From: Bacteroidota bacterium | GTDB lineage: Bacteria; Bacteroidota; Ignavibacteria; Kapaibacteriales; UBA2268 | Direction: 5' to 3' | DNA length: 10,055 bases | Assembly (NCBI GenBank): GCA_022708005.1 | Contig: JAKIZN010000038.1 | Span: 1 to 10,055, forward strand | In this document: positions 6,782-10,055 of the stretch, one piece after another | How positions within the stretch are numbered: position 1 is the first letter of the stretch | How the letters are laid out: each line of letters opens with the position of its first letter | Notes under the pieces: model-generated | Database searches by the model: none | What the model was told of the DNA's origin: nothing | What the model saw: the letters and a program-made list of their open reading frames with translations, nothing else | Program-made: the position numbers and the translations under genes

Positions 6782-6784
6782 CAC

Positions 6785-6818
6785 AAAAAAGCTTCGATTT
6801 TGCAATCGGAGCTTTTTT
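6785..6818 (+). terminator. Rho-independent terminator of tRNA-Arg
   Basis: GCTTCGATT (6791-6799) pairs with AATCGGAGC (6804-6812), with one G-T pair and loop TTGC. The stem is extended by six A (6785-6790) against six T (6813-6818), which also form the U-tract. It begins 4 bases after the tRNA. Confidence 0.88.
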
Positions 6819-6850
6819 ATTTTTTAGCAAATCAGGAAACTTTCTTTTTT

Positions 6851-6963
6851 GTCTGAATCACGATTATCAGGATTAAAAGATTAACAAGATTATTTTCGAC
6901 TGCTATTCAATTTTATTCCTTCTTATCCCGGTAATCCTATAATCTTATAATCCTGATTCAGAC
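6851..6963. repeat. Long imperfect inverted repeat with GATTA-type direct repeats
   Basis: GTCTGAATCA (6851-6860) and TGATTCAGAC (6954-6963) are perfect inverted arms; extended inward, about 17 of 20 bases pair (6851-6870 with 6944-6963). Inside each arm, short direct repeats of the form GGATTA / AGATTA recur every 9 to 11 bases. I recall similar GTCTGAATCAGGATTA repeats dispersed in Bacteroidota genomes, but this is from memory. It ends 8 bases before repeat element B. Confidence 0.6.
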
Positions 6964-6971
6964 TGTAGAAA

Positions 6972-7258
6972 GGGGCTGTATCATAAGGGTTCTGATGCAT
7001 TATTTGGGTTTAATCCCGAAGGGATTTGATGTTTGTAGAAAATAAGATTGCATAAGCTAATGCGACTCCTACGGAGTCGTATAATGTTAACATAATGCGA
7101 CCCCTACAGGGTCGTATAACTCGCCAATTATTCTTTACTACAAACATTTGAACCCTTCGGGTTCGTTACAATTTTGGTTTAAGATGTCCTACACCTCGAA
7201 AGCGTAGGACATCTGGGAAGCAGCGAATGCTTCACCTATTACCTTTTGAGACAACCCC
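6972..7258 (-). mobile_element. MITE-like hairpin-rich repeat, copy B
   Basis: This is an inverted, diverged copy of the element at 1191-1440. The ends are GGGGCTGTATCATAAGG at the left and, in reverse complement, GGGGTTGTCTCAAAAGG at the right (14 of 17 identical). Hairpins in plus coordinates are H4 7012-7026, H3a 7063-7079, H3b 7098-7114, H2 7150-7164 and H1 7182-7214. It is longer than copy A because the H3 module is duplicated in tandem, with a 35-base period (units starting at 7058 and 7093). The closing repeats are TGTTTGTAG near 7030 and CTACAAACAT near 7138-7146. There is no reading frame and no clear target duplication. Confidence 0.7.
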
Positions 7259-7265
7259 ATCTGGA

Positions 7266-7316
7266 AAACAGCTAATAGGCAATAGAAAGGCTTATAATGC
7301 ATTATTTGGAATAAAC
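7266..7316 (+). repeat. Sequence related to the right flank of element A
   Basis: Without gaps, 38 of 51 bases match 1450-1500, including CAGC, CAAT, TAATG and ATTATTT blocks. It starts 7 bases right of element B, just as its partner starts 9 bases right of element A. It is therefore probably a second remnant of the same ancestral sequence. Confidence 0.55.
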
Positions 7317-7333
7317 TTTTGCAGTTTACACCC

Positions 7334-7372
7334 AAAAGGGCTGCCCGTTTTGATTGCACGAGCAGCCCTTTT
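7334..7372 (-). terminator. Terminator downstream of the PD40/OmpA gene
   Basis: AAAAGGGCTGC (7334-7344) and GCAGCCCTTTT (7362-7372) form a perfect 11-base-pair stem with a 17-base loop in which CGT/ACG can add three pairs. It lies 20 bases after the stop at 7392. The minus-strand T-tract is only four bases and the plus-strand one five, so it may act in both directions. Confidence 0.75.
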
Positions 7373-7391
7373 TGCAGTTTTGTGAGCAGCG

Positions 7392-10040
7392 TTATTTTTC
7401 GTACTCTGAAACAGGAGTTCTAATAATCACTTGCACAGTTCTATTATAGAAGCGTCCCTCTGGTAAGTCGTTTGTATAAAGCGGGTCGTCTTCGCCAACG
7501 CCTTTCTTGTTCAAAATGGAATATTTGCCACCAGTCGTTTTGTGAATACCATCTTGCACTGTATTAGCACGGCGCTCTGAAAGCTTTTGATTGTGGTCGA
7601 ACAAGCCAACCACGTCAGTATGACCAACTACTTCAACAACAGATGTAGGCTTAACGCGATCGTAAACGTACTCACGCATAATTCTGTTGTTAGCCTCGCC
7701 AGCTTCGCTCGAGTTGAACGGGAAGAGAATCAGGTTATAACGCTCAAGCGTGCTATCGCCTACAAAAGATGTTTTCTTTTCAAGCGTCGATATTTGCTTT
7801 ACTGGTATTGTTATTGGTTCGGACATACACTCTGCTCCGCTTTTCGTAGTTACAATAAGTTGAGCAGTGTATGGCACCTCATCTTTTGGATATTTGCTAT
7901 CTGTATTTAGCCAATCCCATTCGTAAGTAGGGGTAGTCGTGCCGATGTCAGTTAAAGTATTCCACGTTTCGCCATTGCGGGTAATGACAATTCTCCTTTT
8001 TGCTATAATAGCATCTTCGATACCATTTTTAATTGTAAAGTTCATTTCCTCTGGTTGCGGGAAAATAGTTGGATCTTTGTCAAATACTGGCTTTGTAACG
8101 TTCCAGTCATCGCAAAGGATTTCCACACGGCGATTTTCTTGGATACCAAGCGAGTCTTTCAAGTTTGAAACTACAACAGGTTTTTCTCTGAAGGTAAGTT
8201 TCATTCTATCTGGGCTAATTCTCCATATATCTTTCAAATAGTTATAAACGTATTCTGCTCTCTCTTTCGATAAATTAGCGCGTTTCTCTTCTGGAGTTGT
8301 TCCGTCAGTTGTTCCAACAATTTCTATCTTGGTATTAGGATACTGATTCAAGCGATAGCCGAAAATATTCAAGATATGATAATATTTATTCAAAGTGCCG
8401 CCAGCGATTGTAGTATCAGCAAATCCTTTTGTTTCTTCAGGCGACTTAAACATAATATATCGCGAAGGCAATACAGAAGAGCCAAGATCGAAGAACACGT
8501 AGTTCAATAGCGGATAAAGATCCCAAGTTTGAACTTCTTCCATCACCAACCCGCGATAGCTTGCAAGTGCTGGTTTAGATGCTTTAGTTCTCTTAATATA
8601 ATCTGCTTCTTCTATCTCAGTGGCTAATATTGGAAGTTGCCCGAGAGTGATTTTCACAGTTAGCTCATCTGCAAATTTTTTCGCTTCTTCTGGATCGTCT
8701 GTTATGTTTGGCTTCACCACTCTTTGAGTAATAGAGCGCGAACCATACTTAACGTTGGAAGCTGTAATTTCAAAATCAATATGCTGAGCTGAGTTTTTAG
8801 CGTCGCCATAATCATCATTAGTAACTACAAAATCGAATTTAGTTTTGTTCAAAGATAAAGAGTCCTTTGTAATTTTCCCAGTTATAGGATTTTTAATTGT
8901 AATAGTAGCGGGTATGAACTCGCCCGTACAATCGTCAACAACAGTTCCAGATACGTATACAGCACGGAAAAATGTTGGGACAAATGCCATAAAAATATCG
9001 TAATTGCCCTGATAGCCCGGGATATCGCGGCGAGTCGATGAGAAATAAATAATGTCGCCTGATGCAGGCATAGTAATAAACATTTCATCATCTTTAGTAT
9101 TAATTGGTTCGCCTAAATTTTCGGGAGTAGACCATCTGCCTGTGGATGGATCTAAGCGGGTTACATAAAAATCTAATCCGCCGACATTAGGCTTATGCCC
9201 ATCTGATGCGAAGAACAAAGTTTGATTATCGGCAGCAATAAAAGGCGAAACTTCTCTGCCTTTGGTGTTAATTTGCTCTAAATTCTTGGCAGGTTTCCAT
9301 TCTTCCATATCGGAATCCCAATCGGAATACCAAATATCGAAGTTCTTTGGCACGTTTCTGCCATCGCTATTGGGACCTCTCCGAGTAGATACAAAGTATA
9401 TTCTGCTTTGATCTGGAGCGATAGATGGCTGGGAGTCAAAATTTTCTGAGTTTACATTTCTGCCAAGATTAACCGGTCTTCTCCATTTATCGCCATCGAT
9501 TGTAGTTTTGTATATATCGCAATCGCCGAGCCCATCGGGACGGTTGCAAGCAGTAAAATAAAGCGTTCTGCCATCAGCCGCTATCGAAGCTGCACCCTCG
9601 TTAAGTGCGGTGTTTACTCCAAGATCGCCGAGATCAGTAGATTCGTCAATGTTAAAAGGAGTGAAAAAAACTGAGTCCATACGGTCATTCTTTTTAGCAG
9701 CCCAAAAGTCGTGGGAAAGCTTACCATTAGACATCAACTTGCTGCCAGCGCGGTCAGATACGAAATACAGCGTTTTGCCGTCAACGCTAACTGTTGGGGC
9801 GTAATCAAGCCCGCTATAATTTACAACTGGTCCTAAATTAAGTATCCTAACTCTACGGCTCGAAACTACTCCGCCAGGGATAGCTGTCGAAGGGTCAAGC
9901 GTCATAGCAATCAAATGAAGCCCGTTACCTACCGGTTCCTTATTTACTTGTTTTTCTTTAGCTATAGCAGATTCTGAGCCTGCTGATAGCAGAAAAAAGA
10001 AAACTAATAATGCGAGCGAGTGTGTTAATTTTTTTAGCAT
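7392..10040 (-). CDS. PD40 beta-propeller protein with two OmpA-like domains
   Basis: The 882-residue protein begins with a signal peptide (KK, then a hydrophobic run, cleavage probably after SAIA near residue 27), so it is exported to the periplasm. Residues about 80-340 carry five PD40/TolB-like blades of the pattern P-x-I-x-x-D-G/N-x-x-L-Y-F-x-S-x-R, at 81-98, 150-165, 204-221, 265-281 and 320-337. A carboxypeptidase-regulatory-like beta sandwich follows at about 361-440. The first OmpA_C domain is at about 513-642, with GTTDG, NLSKERAEYV and ENRRVEI. An Ig-like segment lies at about 675-747. A second OmpA_C domain at about 766-875 has GHTDVVG, KLSERRANTV and NRTVQV. OmpA_C domains bind diaminopimelate in peptidoglycan through an Asp and Arg, present in both copies. 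The role is probably envelope anchoring; a link to secretion or gliding systems is possible but unsupported here. AGGAG (10048-10044) precedes the ATG by only three bases. The promoter is outside the window. Confidence 0.9.
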   Translation of the reverse strand: MLKKLTHSLALLVFFFLLSAGSESAIAKEKQVNKEPVGNGLHLIAMTLDPSTAIPGGVVSSRRVRILNLGPVVNYSGLDYAPTVSVDGKTLYFVSDRAGSKLMSNGKLSHDFWAAKKNDRMDSVFFTPFNIDESTDLGDLGVNTALNEGAASIAADGRTLYFTACNRPDGLGDCDIYKTTIDGDKWRRPVNLGRNVNSENFDSQPSIAPDQSRIYFVSTRRGPNSDGRNVPKNFDIWYSDWDSDMEEWKPAKNLEQINTKGREVSPFIAADNQTLFFASDGHKPNVGGLDFYVTRLDPSTGRWSTPENLGEPINTKDDEMFITMPASGDIIYFSSTRRDIPGYQGNYDIFMAFVPTFFRAVYVSGTVVDDCTGEFIPATITIKNPITGKITKDSLSLNKTKFDFVVTNDDYGDAKNSAQHIDFEITASNVKYGSRSITQRVVKPNITDDPEEAKKFADELTVKITLGQLPILATEIEEADYIKRTKASKPALASYRGLVMEEVQTWDLYPLLNYVFFDLGSSVLPSRYIMFKSPEETKGFADTTIAGGTLNKYYHILNIFGYRLNQYPNTKIEIVGTTDGTTPEEKRANLSKERAEYVYNYLKDIWRISPDRMKLTFREKPVVVSNLKDSLGIQENRRVEILCDDWNVTKPVFDKDPTIFPQPEEMNFTIKNGIEDAIIAKRRIVITRNGETWNTLTDIGTTTPTYEWDWLNTDSKYPKDEVPYTAQLIVTTKSGAECMSEPITIPVKQISTLEKKTSFVGDSTLERYNLILFPFNSSEAGEANNRIMREYVYDRVKPTSVVEVVGHTDVVGLFDHNQKLSERRANTVQDGIHKTTGGKYSILNKKGVGEDDPLYTNDLPEGRFYNRTVQVIIRTPVSEYEK

Positions 10041-10055
10041 TTGCTCCTACCTTGT

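Noticed and set aside
7297..7309. ATGCATTATTTGG as a third fragment of the repeat element
   Set aside because: It matches 13 bases near the H4 end of the element, but the same bases fit better within the longer ungapped match to 1450-1500.
7587..8241. Plus-strand open frames of about 100 codons within the PD40/OmpA gene
   Set aside because: They are antisense to a well-supported coding region, and their translations show no family pattern.

Overview
The window is AT-rich, gene-dense bacterial chromosome. Three things point to the Bacteroidota or a close FCB relative (Ignavibacteria or Kapabacteria would also fit). First, there is a large periplasmic PD40/OmpA protein of the kind common in that group. 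Second, several promoters match the Bacteroidota consensus TTTG-N19/20-TAnnTTTG; the best, before a tRNA gene, is an exact match. Third, most genes lack a strong Shine-Dalgarno sequence. The exact phylum is not settled by this sequence.

Layout. Positions 1-84 (minus) hold the first 28 codons of plsY, with its own promoter. Positions 251-1003 (minus) encode a small lipoprotein built from YD/RHS-like repeats. Positions 1004-1540 are a gene-poor stretch with the lipoprotein promoter, a decayed gene tail and copy A of a hairpin-rich MITE-like element (1191-1440). A two-gene plus-strand operon follows: an FAH-family acylpyruvate hydrolase (1553-2206) and a DUF58 protein (2217-3110), closed by a terminator. 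It converges on pheT (3225-5639, minus). After a 312-base gap comes a flavodoxin-fold NAD(P)H oxidoreductase (5952-6659, plus), then tRNA-Arg(UCU) with a clean promoter and terminator. Positions 6782-7391 carry a degenerate long inverted repeat, copy B of the MITE-like element in opposite orientation (6972-7258), and a terminator. The rest (7392-10040, minus) is a full-length 882-residue PD40/OmpA envelope protein.

The genes are mostly housekeeping or envelope functions (phospholipid synthesis, tRNA charging, small-molecule hydrolysis, peptidoglycan anchoring) and do not form one pathway. I see no defence system, CRISPR array, phage or conjugative gene.

The most notable content is the pair of related elements. 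They share terminal inverted repeats around GGCTGTCTCATAA and four ordered hairpins. Copy B has one hairpin module duplicated. The five single-side stem changes I found all keep pairing (as G-U) if the same element strand is RNA, and one stem shows a compensatory pair change. Copy A appears to sit in frame inside a decayed gene. Sequence just right of copy A is about 75% identical to sequence just right of copy B, although the elements point in opposite directions.
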